Assembly (NCBI RefSeq): GCF_003946265.1
Contig: NZ_RHNO01000002.1
Span: 1 to 64,000, forward strand
Length of the DNA: 64,000 nucleotides
Origin: Levilactobacillus yonginensis
GTDB taxonomy: Bacteria; Bacillota; Bacilli; Lactobacillales; Lactobacillaceae
Reading direction: 5' to 3'
Numbering within the stretch: the first letter of the stretch is position 1; each line of letters opens with the position of its first letter. The notes below the pieces were generated by a model. That model made no database searches. It worked only from the letters and a program-made list of their open reading frames with translations, and was not told where the DNA came from. Shown one piece after another: positions 8,896 to 16,676 of this stretch. The position numbers were made by a program, and so were the translations under genes.

Positions 8896-9285
8896 GTTTA
8901 AAACGCGTGAGAATGGATTGAAACGATAATTTGGTGTACTTTTATGTGAATAGCATCAAAAATAGCGTTCGTGCTGAAATGAAAGTGCACCATTTTGGAC
9001 TGGAAAACTCCTGAGGGTTATTTGGTATCAATCGATTAGAAGAATGTACTGAGGAATATTTTCAGTTAATGCCATCATACTTGCTATTCTAATTTATTTT
9101 CTTTAATTTCAATTCACCTGGGTAGGTAGAAATTTAGATTATGGTTCTAACATCATCTAGTTTTAGGCGCCATGAGAACGCAAAGAGTGTGTACTTATCC
9201 CTTGAGACTTATAGGCTAGCGAATCTCGTTTGGAGCGGCTTTTTGGTATAATTAAGTGTCGACTGAAAAAGGGAGAGTGTTTATT
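8896..9285. other. Gene-free AT-rich stretch
   Basis: No coding frame with a ribosome binding site is apparent on either strand. Near its right end TGG-TATAAT (9244-9252) is an extended -10 promoter element for the broken gene at 9286. Confidence 0.5.
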
Positions 9286-9650
9286 TTGGAAATAAAAAAA
9301 CTGTGTTTTTGTCCTTGCTTGTAACATCGCTGGTATTGATATGTGGCGCCGGAGTAGTTGCTGATGCAAAACCTTGGTATGACAACTATATAGCTCACTC
9401 TTATAAGGTCAAAGTGAAGAAACCAATTAAGGTAATGAAGATTAAGTCTGGAAATTATACATATGAGAATAAGGTCACTCAGAGATTTAAATGACATAAG
9501 GGCGAAATTGTCTATGCTCACTTTGCTGGTGCGGGTGGAATGGATTGGCCAATAAAAGGTAAAAAATACAAGTCAGCTATGAAATATGGTTATAGCGCAC
9601 ATTTTACGAAGGAATCATTTAAGTTACTTAAGATTGTTAAGTATTATTAA
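9286..9650 (+). pseudogene. Disabled small secreted-protein gene
   Basis: Read from TTG at 9286 (behind AAAGGGAGAG), one missing A in the run 9294-9300 throws the frame out. With an extra A the start would read MEIKKTVFLSLLVTSLVLI, a signal peptide. An in-frame TGA at 9492-9494 then interrupts the mature part before HKGEIVY. The product resembles the intact protein at 12908-13243: both share a signal peptide, a (V/I)-x-V-x-K(V/I)-x-(T/S)GNY segment, then HKG and a C-terminal aromatic end. Two separate lesions indicate a decayed paralogue. Translation from GTG at 9303 would still meet the TGA. Confidence 0.75.
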
Positions 9651-9686
9651 AGCCGCTCTGCCCATGCGGGTAGGGTGGCTTTTTGG
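9651..9686 (+). terminator. Terminator after the broken secreted-protein gene
   Basis: Long imperfect stem AGCC-G-CTCT-G-CCC against GGG-T-AGGG-T-GGCT, loop ATGC, followed by TTTTT. Confidence 0.75.
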
Positions 9687-9703
9687 AAATAGCAAATAAT
9701 GCA

Positions 9704-10561
9704 CTAATTATAGTCAATTTTGAAATTATTATAAATCCATTGTTTACTTTTTGATGGATTTAATTGATTGAAATTAGCATCATTTGCCCAGGCTGCGGTT
9801 ATATTACCATCAACTGATTCTCTGTATTTAGGAATTACGATTGAACCATTATAAGCAAAATATTTGTGTGCATCATATGGATCGATTGCTAAGTTCAGAG
9901 CATCATTCTCTGGACTCAAAACGGGTGTAAAGAAAAACGCAGCTGCATTATTAGGAAAAAAATTATAAAGATTTGACAAATAGTTTGATAGCTTGTAAAC
10001 ATTCTCTCCATATTCTTCTGAGGGAAGAGAGAATATATCGCTAACCATCTTTGAATAAATGTCTGCTACACTTCCGGATTTACCGTAATAGCCAATTTGC
10101 GTAGCTGTTATGGGTTTGATTACCTTGAATGAGTTAACAATGACCGCATAATGCCGACTCTTTTTCACTTGGTAACGTATTTCCTTGAGAGTTTGTGGCA
10201 CGTTATCAGACAAGTAAAATATAGATTCATGTGGTTGATTTAATCGTCCCCAATGTTTGACATATTCTTGAGGCGTTTCCCAGAACTGCGAAGTGTCCCA
10301 ATAGCTGAGATTGCGATAATTTTTGGTGTCCGTAATACGAGCTCTATAATAAATAGTACCAGGCTGCAGAGTGCGAACACGGGTATTTAATATGAGCTGA
10401 TTTGGCAGGATGCTTTTCAATTCATCGACGGATAAGCTATCAATTGAATAATCCCATAGCCTTTTTACATTTAATAGTGCTTCTGGTACTGTTTCTTCTT
10501 TGAAATTACGAATTTGATGTCTGTCTCTAATAAGAATTCTATTTACTTTTTTTCGTTTCAT
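9704..10561 (-). CDS. RES-domain protein (predicted NAD+-targeting enzyme)
   Basis: This 285-residue protein has the RES signature residues. An Arg lies in IYYRARIT (about residue 72), then GRLNQPHESIFYLSDN (about 105-120) with the Ser, and LKEIRYQV with the Glu. RES domains are toxins of RES-Xre toxin-antitoxin pairs that degrade NAD+ or ADP-ribosylate targets. Here no Xre-type antitoxin is adjacent, the domain is preceded by about 65 extra residues, and about 150 follow, so it may be a stand-alone effector rather than a classic TA toxin. The gene is AT-rich compared with the flanking chromosome and lies in the accessory block beside tRNA-Ser. ATG at 10561 has AGGAGCATTC upstream. Function is by homology of motif only. 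Confidence 0.7.
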   Translation of the reverse strand: MKRKKVNRILIRDRHQIRNFKEETVPEALLNVKRLWDYSIDSLSVDELKSILPNQLILNTRVRTLQPGTIYYRARITDTKNYRNLSYWDTSQFWETPQEYVKHWGRLNQPHESIFYLSDNVPQTLKEIRYQVKKSRHYAVIVNSFKVIKPITATQIGYYGKSGSVADIYSKMVSDIFSLPSEEYGENVYKLSNYLSNLYNFFPNNAAAFFFTPVLSPENDALNLAIDPYDAHKYFAYNGSIVIPKYRESVDGNITAAWANDANFNQLNPSKSKQWIYNNFKIDYN

Positions 10562-10680
10562 GAGATGAATGCTCCTAAATAAGGCCTTAAGTAATACGCT
10601 TGATGCTACCTGATTAGATTTGTATAAAAATAGTCCAACGAGGCTACACTATAGTTATTCTACTAATCAAAGAAGTGAAT

Positions 10681-10953
10681 GCCAGGTTGGACCAAAAATA
10701 GTATAAGCAATCAAGCGTTAAAATTCAATCACCATTAGCTAAACGGATTGATCTGTTATCACCGCTGTATCAACGGTTTGTTCCACTATCAATCCAGTTT
10801 AGAAAGAATTATCAACACGCAAAGTTAGACGACATTACGCTGCTGGATTTGCTTTGCTGATAGGTAGAACTGGGTATGACCAACCAGCGCTTCTTCTATC
10901 GGTTCCTACTAAGTTACGGTTATGCCCACGTAATACTTCGAATTTTATAGATT
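10681..10953 (+). pseudogene. IS982-family transposase remnant (N-terminal part)
   Basis: One plus-strand frame reads LLSPLYQRFVPLSIQFRKNY, then AKLDDITLLDLLC, two stops (10858-10863), then VELGMTNQRFFYRFLLSYGY before ending. This order matches the N-terminal region of IS982-type DDE transposases, in which an xRFVPxxIQxRxN segment precedes an L-x-L-Q-x-ELG-x-x-(S/N)Q-x-FYR segment. There are no catalytic residues left and the right end is lost, so it is a fossil. It is joined to the end of the membrane-protein gene on the opposite strand (10835-11287). Confidence 0.65.
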
Positions 10954-11287
10954 TTGTATAGCTATTCCAAGCGGTAATAATAAGTGTTAGCAACAAGACT
11001 ATCGCCATGGATACCATTAAAATTCTGAATAAGTCTAAGTCAGACGAAGCATAATCGTTAAAGTTTGTATAATGTCTGGTTACACTCAGATCTCCAGTAG
11101 CATTTACAATTGCAGTAACGTGGGACTCGGCAAGAGATTGTAAAGTATTTTGAACCGAAAAAACAATTCCAAACACTGCAGTGGAAAAAGAAATGATGGA
11201 GATTGCAACTAAAAAAATCATCCAACTGCTACTTTCGGCGAGTCGTAATTTTAGTTCTTCGGCGAATTTTATAATCAAGTTAGCCAC
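10835..11287 (-). pseudogene. Truncated membrane protein, tail replaced by IS982 antisense
   Basis: The reading frame encodes 150 residues with two transmembrane helices (about residues 22-45 and 90-110) separated by an extracellular loop containing NATGDLSVTRHY. From about residue 117 (near 10940) the sequence is the reverse complement of the IS982 remnant. The last 30-odd residues (RGHNRNLVGTDRR...) are therefore not original, and the true C-terminus is missing. No ribosome binding site is clear at the start. The protein family is not recognised. It may still be expressed as a chimera, but I treat it as a broken gene. Confidence 0.55.
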
Positions 11288-11309
11288 TTAGAATTTAGCC
11301 CAAAATAAA

Positions 11310-12452
11310 TACACCAAGACGTAAATCTCAGGTATCATTGGAGTTCTCACACAAACAATGAAAGAGGTCTTCGTCTTGATGCAAGAACAGCTTACCATGA
11401 ATCGCCCCAAGGGTCACCACCTAACTTTGAAAGAGCGTGGAAACATTGAGGTCTACTTTAATCACGACGGGTATTCTCGTCGTAAGATTGCCAAGGTGAT
11501 TGGTGTTAGCCCGCAAACCATAAACAACGAGATTAAGCGGGGGGTGGTGGTGACCAATAAACGGTTGGTTAACGGTAAGGAAAAGTTCTACGAGATCTAC
11601 GTAGCGGAGTTGGCTGAACAGCGGTATCACGAGAAGCGTAAGGTCTGCCACCGTCCTTGTAAGTTCTATCAGGTTTTAGCGTTTTTGTTAAGCATTTTAA
11701 GACTGATAGCTGGGCACCCGACGTTGCTGTTGGTCGGGCTAAAGCGTTGGGACTCTTCCGCTCTGATGAGATAGTTTGCACCAAAACGCTGTATAAGTAC
11801 ATCGATGAACAACTCTTAGAGGTCTGTAACATGGACCTCGCTGAGAAGATGAGTCGCCGACTGCCAAAGCACATCGTTCATAAGAACAATCGGCTACTAG
11901 GCTTAAGCATTGAAGAACGGCCCGCTGAAGTGGCGTCACGTGAAGAGTTTGGGCACTTTGAGATTGATACTATTGTTGGTAAGCGCGATGGTCAAGAGAG
12001 TGTGATTATGACCTTGATTGAGCGTCAAACTCGCTTCCAGATTATCCGTCTGATTGACGGCCGTGACGCTGATTCCGTGGCTTACATCATGCACGCAATC
12101 ATTGCTGAGTACGGGCCCATTATCAAGTCAGTTACTGCGGACAACGATCCAGAGTTTGCGACCCTTTCTCAAGTAATGACATCAGTCGCCCCGGTCTACT
12201 TTACGCACCCCTACACCTCCAGTGAACGTGGAACTAATGAAGTTCACAACCGCATGGTTCGCCGCGACTTCCCTAAGGGCGAGTCGCTCGATACGGTTAG
12301 TCCAGCCGATGTCGCTAAGACCGCTGACAAGCTGAACAATATGCCTCGTCGTCAACTCGACTACCGGTCACCTGCCGAGTGCTTCGCTGCCGCCTACGGC
12401 TAAGCTCAGCTCAATGATCACACTCAACTCCAAGCCCTGAGAATCCCTTGGT
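11310..12452 (+). mobile_element. IS30-family insertion sequence, frameshifted
   Basis: The element contains an IS30-type transposase in two frames (11379-12403). Candidate ends are imperfect inverted repeats: TCTCAGG...TTGGAGTT at about 11325-11344 against the reverse complement at about 12424-12443 (AACTCCAAGCCCTGAGA). The exact termini and any target duplication are not certain. GC content is higher than in the flanking AT-rich genes. Confidence 0.65.
11379..12403 (+). pseudogene. IS30-family transposase, frameshifted
   Basis: The first part carries the helix-turn-helix region (RPKGHHLTLKERGNIEVYF, SRRKIAKVIGVSPQTINNEI). The second carries the DDE integrase core: HFEIDTIVGKR with the first Asp, TADNDPEF with the second, and SERGTNEVHNR with the Glu. 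The frames join if the T-run at 11682-11686 gains one T, giving FVKHFKTDSWAPDVAVGRAK. A single-base loss therefore broke the gene, unless slippage on the T-run restores some product. TADNDPEF departs from the usual DNG-x-EF. The start at 11379 lies behind GAAAGAGGTC. Confidence 0.85.
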
Positions 12453-12840
12453 ACTAGTACTTGGTCCTAGTGACTAACTTGTTCTTGCAATTTACGATTT
12501 TAGTTCTTCAACGCTATAGCCGAGATATTTATCTAACAATTTTTCTCGCATTTCTAACTCATCCTTTCGTGAAGCTATGATTGTGGAACAAACTAATCGT
12601 AAAACATAAGTATGGACAAAAACAATACCTCAAGGGTTGGAGTGGATTTTTCATGAAAAGGCTTTTAAAAAAGGGGGGTAGAAAATGTGCTTGGAATTTT
12701 GTAATTTCCCCGCCTAGGTGGTTCATAAATGGTGTACATTTAATTTTATGTGATTATAAAAGCCGTGGTATCAAGGCTTTCCTGACTGACTCGAATTCCT
12801 GTACTTTCCTTATTAGAACTCGTTAGAAGAATATTAAAAA
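12453..12840. other. Gene-free junction with a tRNA-Ser 3'-end copy
   Basis: No intact gene is supported. On the minus strand a short frame ends MREKLLDKYLGYSVEELKS (about 12503-12562), possibly the tail of a lost gene. An 81-codon plus-strand frame (12581-12826) has an unnatural composition and runs through the tRNA-like segment, so I do not call it. Confidence 0.4.
12797..12812 (+). repeat. Near-copy of the tRNA-Ser 3' end (candidate attachment site)
   Basis: TCCTGTACTTTCCTTA matches the tRNA-Ser end TCCTGTACTCTCCTTA (8818-8833) at 15 of 16 bases, in the same orientation. Such a direct repeat is what a site-specific integrase leaves on the far side of an inserted element. No integrase gene lies between the two copies. 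Confidence 0.5.
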
Positions 12841-12885
12841 ACAAGAACCTCGTTGAATTAACGTTTAACGAGGTTCTTGCTTTTA
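12836..12885. terminator. Terminator of the 12908-13243 gene, bidirectional
   Basis: A 13-bp stem CAAGAACCTCGTT/AACGAGGTTCTTG is flanked by A-rich and T-rich tracts on both sides. It serves the minus-strand secreted-protein gene. Confidence 0.8.
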
Positions 12886-12907
12886 TAAACCGTAAAAAAC
12901 CGGTGTG

Positions 12908-13243
12908 TTATTTATAGTACCAGTTTCCCTTTGCTACTAAAAAGAAAGTACGCTTGTTGTGATAATATTTATGAGGAGATTTAATAATCCAACCACCTGT
13001 ACTCATTAGGTATGAAGATCTTTTAACTTTTGACCCCTTATGTAAGTATCCATAAAAAGTAAAGTGATTATTGGCCTCATAATTGCCAGTCGTAACTTTA
13101 TAAACACGAACTGTTTTTCGCGCGGTTGCGGACTTTTTAGCTTCAGCAGCGTAACTATTTCCATTTAGATAGCTAGCATCAGCCGTTGATGAGAATAAGA
13201 AGAGGCTAGAAAGCAGTGTTATTGCAATTAATGTCTTTTTCAA
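12908..13243 (-). CDS. Small secreted protein, paralogue of the 9286 pseudogene
   Basis: The 111-residue protein has a signal peptide (KKTLIAITLLSSLFLFSSTADA, cleavage likely after ADA or ASY) and a basic mature part of about 85 residues rich in Tyr, Lys and His: VRVYKVTTGNYEANN, then GYLHKGSKVKRSS, ending KGNWYYK. I recognise no named domain. The composition (high pI, many Tyr) fits a cell-wall-associated or SH3b-like small domain, but that is inference. The initiator is TTG at 13243 behind AGGGGAAA. The 9286-9650 pseudogene shares its layout. Confidence 0.65.
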   Translation of the reverse strand: MKKTLIAITLLSSLFLFSSTADASYLNGNSYAAEAKKSATARKTVRVYKVTTGNYEANNHFTFYGYLHKGSKVKRSSYLMSTGGWIIKSPHKYYHNKRTFFLVAKGNWYYK

Positions 13244-13275
13244 AATAATTTCCCCTAAAATGTATTTTTGAGTAT

Positions 13276-13728
13276 CTATTTAATTCCTAATTGATCTTCC
13301 ATTTGAATTTCTCCAGAAGATTTCATCGAGTCTGGTGTGGAAGCCAGAGCTTCTTTTTGTGACATACCATGATCCATTTTATAAGCCACCGGTGATTCAC
13401 CGTACTTATTAACAAATGCAGTTAGAGTCGTTGGCGTTGATTCACTTGAAGAACTGGATTGACTTGATACTGATGAGCTACTTGTTGAGGAAGATGAGCT
13501 CTGGGAACTTGCTGCCAGACTAGATGACTTACTGTCTGCTTGAGCTTTAGCTGATTTTTTCGATTCACGTTTGGCTGCCTTTTTCGCCGATTGCTTCTTT
13601 TGTTTTGACACTAGGGCGCTAGATGACTTGGAACTAGCAGATGATTCTTTAGAAGTGTTGCCTTTACCGCACGATGCCAACAGTGATGTTGACAATAAAA
13701 CTGTTAAAATTATTAAACCTTTTTTCAT
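13276..13728 (-). CDS. Ser-rich putative lipoprotein
   Basis: The 150-residue protein starts with a lipoprotein signal peptide ending in lipobox LLASC (Cys at about residue 20). A Lys/Ala/Ser segment and then nearly pure Ser/Thr tracts (about 65-98) act as a wall-spanning linker. A roughly 45-residue C-terminal piece follows (TALTAFVNKYGESPVAYKMD-like, then GMSQKEALASTPDSM). The function is unknown; the tail may be a short interaction domain. ATG at 13728 has CGGAGAGAC upstream. Its leader shares the 12-mer TTAAAAGCTGTC (13751-13762, minus strand) with the gene at 16261-16653. Confidence 0.65.
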   Translation of the reverse strand: MKKGLIILTVLLSTSLLASCGKGNTSKESSASSKSSSALVSKQKKQSAKKAAKRESKKSAKAQADSKSSSLAASSQSSSSSTSSSSVSSQSSSSSESTPTTLTAFVNKYGESPVAYKMDHGMSQKEALASTPDSMKSSGEIQMEDQLGIK

Positions 13729-13750
13729 GGTTAGTCTCTCCGGGAATATA

Positions 13751-13762
13751 GACAGCTTTTAA
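13751..13762 (-). promoter_or_regulatory. Shared 12-mer in the leader of the Ser-rich lipoprotein gene
   Basis: The minus strand reads TTAAAAGCTGTC, identical to 16677-16688 at nearly the same distance from the ribosome binding site of another secreted-protein gene. Role unknown. Confidence 0.35.
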
Positions 13763-13894
13763 TGTCGTCAGTTTTGGACGAAATTTCTAAAATAGCAAGG
13801 CATCATTAGGGATGTCAGTAATATCTGTTTGTTCATTCTCCAATGGATGAGCACTTGTAGCTTTCGAACCAAAGGTCACCTTAAGTTAACTTGG

Positions 13895-14638
13895 TTAAGA
13901 ATAGTCAGTCTCGTAAGTAGTCGTACCATCAATTTCATAATTTGAACGGTCATAGTGATCATCGTCTGGATCTGGGGTGACGGCTAATACTTGCTGAATT
14001 GTCTTGGCAGATGAGCGTCTTGAAGTGAGGGTCACTGTTTCACCAATAGCTAATAGGCCCTGGGGTTTTATTTTTAACGTAAATGTTCCGTCTTTATAAG
14101 CCTGAGTGTCTTCGCCACTGCTAAGTGAGAGTGTTGCTCCAGGCAAAGTTTTCCCGGTTATTTCGTAATAATCGAAAGGTAATCCTAGTTGATAGATTGG
14201 GTCCAATTTGATGAAATTGGTATCTTTGAAGGGGTACTTGAGCAAGTTTCCCATATAAAATAAGCCATCGTACCCAGAAGTGGAGGTGTTAACTTTAATG
14301 CTCAGCGTTTTAACACTCTTTCGATTACCGACGATACGACTGCTATAGAAGACTTTGACTGGCTTATGCTTGTTTAAATAAAACGTGTAATGCTTGAAAG
14401 AGGTCTTTTTAGCATAGCGTAATGTATACGAATTGCTACCTAAATTAATCTTTTTAGAATAGACATGAATCTTGCTATCGGGAAGTTTCCTGGTGGTGAC
14501 CCATTTGGGATGCCAAGTTCCTCTGGTAACTGAAGGGGTGGTCTTATAGGTTGTTGACGCGATGGCTGTCATACTTGTGAAAGGGCTAAGTGAGGAAATA
14601 GTGAATAGTGTAAGCAGCAATGAGGTTGACCTGTTCAT
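13895..14638 (-). CDS. Secreted protein with RGTW-type N-terminal domain
   Basis: This 247-residue protein has an N-terminal signal peptide (NRSTSLLLTLFTISSLSPF) likely cut after AIAS. The mature part opens VTRGTWHPKWVTTRK, the RGTW opening seen in many small Lactobacillaceae exported proteins and in the gene at 16261. Repeated basic, Tyr-rich strand-like segments follow. A C-terminal beta-sandwich-like stretch (ITGKTLPGATLSLSSGEDTQ) resembles a bacterial Ig/SpaA-type repeat. It ends in an acidic Tyr/Asp/Glu tail without an LPXTG anchor. Function unknown; probably cell-surface associated. ATG at 14638 has CGGAGAAAC upstream. Confidence 0.6.
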   Translation of the reverse strand: MNRSTSLLLTLFTISSLSPFTSMTAIASTTYKTTPSVTRGTWHPKWVTTRKLPDSKIHVYSKKINLGSNSYTLRYAKKTSFKHYTFYLNKHKPVKVFYSSRIVGNRKSVKTLSIKVNTSTSGYDGLFYMGNLLKYPFKDTNFIKLDPIYQLGLPFDYYEITGKTLPGATLSLSSGEDTQAYKDGTFTLKIKPQGLLAIGETVTLTSRRSSAKTIQQVLAVTPDPDDDHYDRSNYEIDGTTTYETDYS

Positions 14639-14708
14639 AGCAGTGTTTCTCCGAAATTCCTATAATTTTTTGGACTGTGATCAAGTAGTAGCGTAGGGCT
14701 CATTTGAC

Positions 14709-14918
14709 TTATCGTGCCAATGGGACTGCATACATAATGTTCGCTGGATTGATTACAATCGGTTTGTCATTCCAAGTTGTCGCAACCAGTACGTCGGTTC
14801 GCTCGCTAGAAACCGATTTAATAGTCAAATGTTTTTCGGTACTCAGTAGATGTAGGGCAATTTGGTCATGGTTAGTAGCAAGTTTAATAATTTCAACGAC
14901 TAGTGGATTTTCAGTCAT
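14709..14918 (-). CDS. Small hypothetical protein (69 aa)
   Basis: ATG at 14918 is preceded by TTTGGAGGAATC, a strong ribosome binding site. The 69 residues (start MTENPLVVEIIKLATNHDQI, end NPANIMYAVPLAR) are soluble, without signal or membrane segment. An N-terminal helix followed by about four short strands ending in an (I/V)-x-P-x-x-I-x-x-V segment is faintly like an Sm/Hfq fold, but the Hfq signature residues are not present, so I do not assign it. It is transcribed alone. Confidence 0.55.
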   Translation of the reverse strand: MTENPLVVEIIKLATNHDQIALHLLSTEKHLTIKSVSSERTDVLVATTWNDKPIVINPANIMYAVPLAR

Positions 14919-15210
14919 AAGATTCCTCCAAATAATTGTGCTGCTCAATAATTGAGTAGCGAGATAAGTAAATGATACCATACGTGCTAGCAGTTGAGGG
15001 GGGTCCTTTGTGATGGGGCAGTTTTCTGTGAATAGGAAGTGAAACTATTGGGTAATCTGGTTATGGCATGACACGGTTTAGACTGCACTACATAGGGCTA
15101 GAAACCTTATCGATAATTACGATATCGCTTTCATAGCTAAATAAATGATGCAGATTCTCTGTGCCAGTTCTGCGCTACATGCTAGACTCAAAAGGCAGGA
15201 GGGGATGTAG

Positions 15211-16179
15211 ATGAAAAAATACAGTCAATGGATTTTGGGACTTGCCATTATTTTGGGTATCTTCAATGTAACCGATACGAATGCTCATGCTAGTCACAAT
15301 TATTCAGCACGCCGGTCAAATTCAGTAAAACTTGTGTGGCGTAAAACAATGGGAAAACACACCCTGATGACTAAGAGCGGGACCCTCTATTCAAAACATC
15401 TTGGCAGCAAATATTCTTATGGTAATGCTTTGACCAATCAGGCAGTTGTTACCACTGGTCATGAAAAGTTATATCGCAAAGCCAAGAAAAGCTCTGCGGT
15501 CTATTATCATGTGACTAGTGTAGATGGCCGATATTCTGGATGGATTTGGCGGGGGTACCTGACCAAGAAATCAGGAGACGGTCCTTCAAGTGCGCGACCT
15601 GTGACATCTAAACCAATCTCAACGAATTTCATCGTACCTAAAAAGTCTAAAGATCATAATTATCAGGATAGTCAGAAATTTACGAAGTTAGTTTCAGAAC
15701 AAATGCGTCGAGACGGGTATCGGCAAAGTCAGAACTTATCAGCAATTTACACGGCTGCCTTGTCGGACCTTGACGATTGGACCGGTACTTTGACGAAATC
15801 AATTTTGACTAGTGGATTTGGGGAAGAGGCGGGACCGCTTAAGTTACAGCCCAAAGATTTACGCTTTATTTATTCAGCGACTGGCGGAAAGGTTGGCAGT
15901 GAGACGGCAACACCAATGCTTGATAGCTGGAACCAACCAGTAATTGAACGCGTACTGCATACTGCTGGTTTCAACCCAAATACGGGGGAGACCGGCACGT
16001 TAATCAATGATTTGGCTAAGTATTTTGAAAATGTGCTTAGTACGCACCGTGCCAGGAATTTTTATCTAGTTGCCGCAATTGGTTATCCGGGAAGTCTAAT
16101 GGATGCTGGATGGCCTGACACATCAGGCTTTGGGATCAGTTTCCATTTTCTATACAGTAGGGTAGCAGATGGTAAGTGA
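15211..16179 (+). CDS. Secreted surface protein with GW/SLAP-like domain
   Basis: A signal peptide (KKYSQWILGLAIILGIFNV, cleavage near AHAS) starts this 322-residue protein. Residues about 45-118 form a domain with TLYSKHLGSKYSYGN and then YYHVTSVDGRYSGWIWRGYL, the pattern of GW/SH3b or S-layer-associated wall-binding modules in lactobacilli. A linker leads to a C-terminal region (about 145-322) of unknown fold with a FTKLVSEQMRRDGYRQS helix and a GYPGSLMDAGWPDTSGFG segment. No LPXTG motif is present, so attachment would be non-covalent. ATG at 15211 has CAGGAGGGG upstream. Convergent with the 16261 gene. Confidence 0.65.
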   Translation: MKKYSQWILGLAIILGIFNVTDTNAHASHNYSARRSNSVKLVWRKTMGKHTLMTKSGTLYSKHLGSKYSYGNALTNQAVVTTGHEKLYRKAKKSSAVYYHVTSVDGRYSGWIWRGYLTKKSGDGPSSARPVTSKPISTNFIVPKKSKDHNYQDSQKFTKLVSEQMRRDGYRQSQNLSAIYTAALSDLDDWTGTLTKSILTSGFGEEAGPLKLQPKDLRFIYSATGGKVGSETATPMLDSWNQPVIERVLHTAGFNPNTGETGTLINDLAKYFENVLSTHRARNFYLVAAIGYPGSLMDAGWPDTSGFGISFHFLYSRVADGK

Positions 16180-16189
16180 TAGGTATTGC

Positions 16190-16227
16190 AAAAAAAACTT
16201 CAAGCTAGGGTGAATCCTAACCTGAAG
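16190..16227 (-). terminator. Terminator of the 16261-16653 gene
   Basis: On the minus strand a 12-bp stem (two G-T pairs) with loop ATTCAC is followed by eight T. Confidence 0.8.
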
Positions 16228-16260
16228 GCGATGGTAGTCATAAAATTTCAAATGTGCAAC

Positions 16261-16653
16261 TTATTTATAAAGGCTGATACTGGTGCTCTTTTTGACATGC
16301 TTGAAGTTAGAAACTTCAATGTGGTGCTTTGATACCCGTTTGATGTACAAGTTGCCACGCTTCTTAGAATAGACGGGTTCATAGCCGTTGATCTTGTAGA
16401 CATGATGGCCAACGTACTTAAATTTGGTATTATTCAAATACGTGGGGTCATTGGCCTCGAAGTGATAATAATTTCTACCGATTTTGGCGTGACTATGAAA
16501 AATCTTATCGTGATGAGCGCGCCAAGTACCTCTGAGTTTCTTGGCCATTCCCCAATGCCAAGCCGATGCATTAGCTTGAGTAAGGGGTAAAGCAGGTAAT
16601 GCTAGTGATAAGCCGACAATTGCCAATGTGATCGATTTCGTAACGCTTTTCAT
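16261..16653 (-). CDS. Small secreted RGTW-type protein
   Basis: This 130-residue exported protein begins MKSVTKSITLAIVGLSLALP, with cleavage likely after ANASA. The mature part WHWGMAKKLRGTWRAHHDK carries the RGTW opening shared with the protein at 13895. Short basic Tyr/His-rich strands follow, ending TSISLYK, probably a small beta-barrel (lipocalin/SH3-like) domain. The name of the family is not known to me. ATG at 16653 is preceded by GGAGGAGAAATT; the longer reading from 16767 overlaps ndk terminator sequence and is rejected. Its leader contains the 12-mer TTAAAAGCTGTC also found before 13728. Confidence 0.65.
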   Translation of the reverse strand: MKSVTKSITLAIVGLSLALPALPLTQANASAWHWGMAKKLRGTWRAHHDKIFHSHAKIGRNYYHFEANDPTYLNNTKFKYVGHHVYKINGYEPVYSKKRGNLYIKRVSKHHIEVSNFKHVKKSTSISLYK

Positions 16654-16676
16654 TATGTAATTTCTCCTCCGGAAAT

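Noticed and set aside
12503-12562. Minus-strand short frame ending MREKLLDKYLGYSVEELKS
   Set aside because: Looks like the tail of a lost gene, but it is too short and lacks homologous context to be called.
12581-12826. Plus-strand frame of 81 codons starting MWNKLIVKHKYGQ
   Set aside because: No ribosome binding site, odd composition, and its end runs through the tRNA-Ser-like segment at 12797; treated as non-coding junction.
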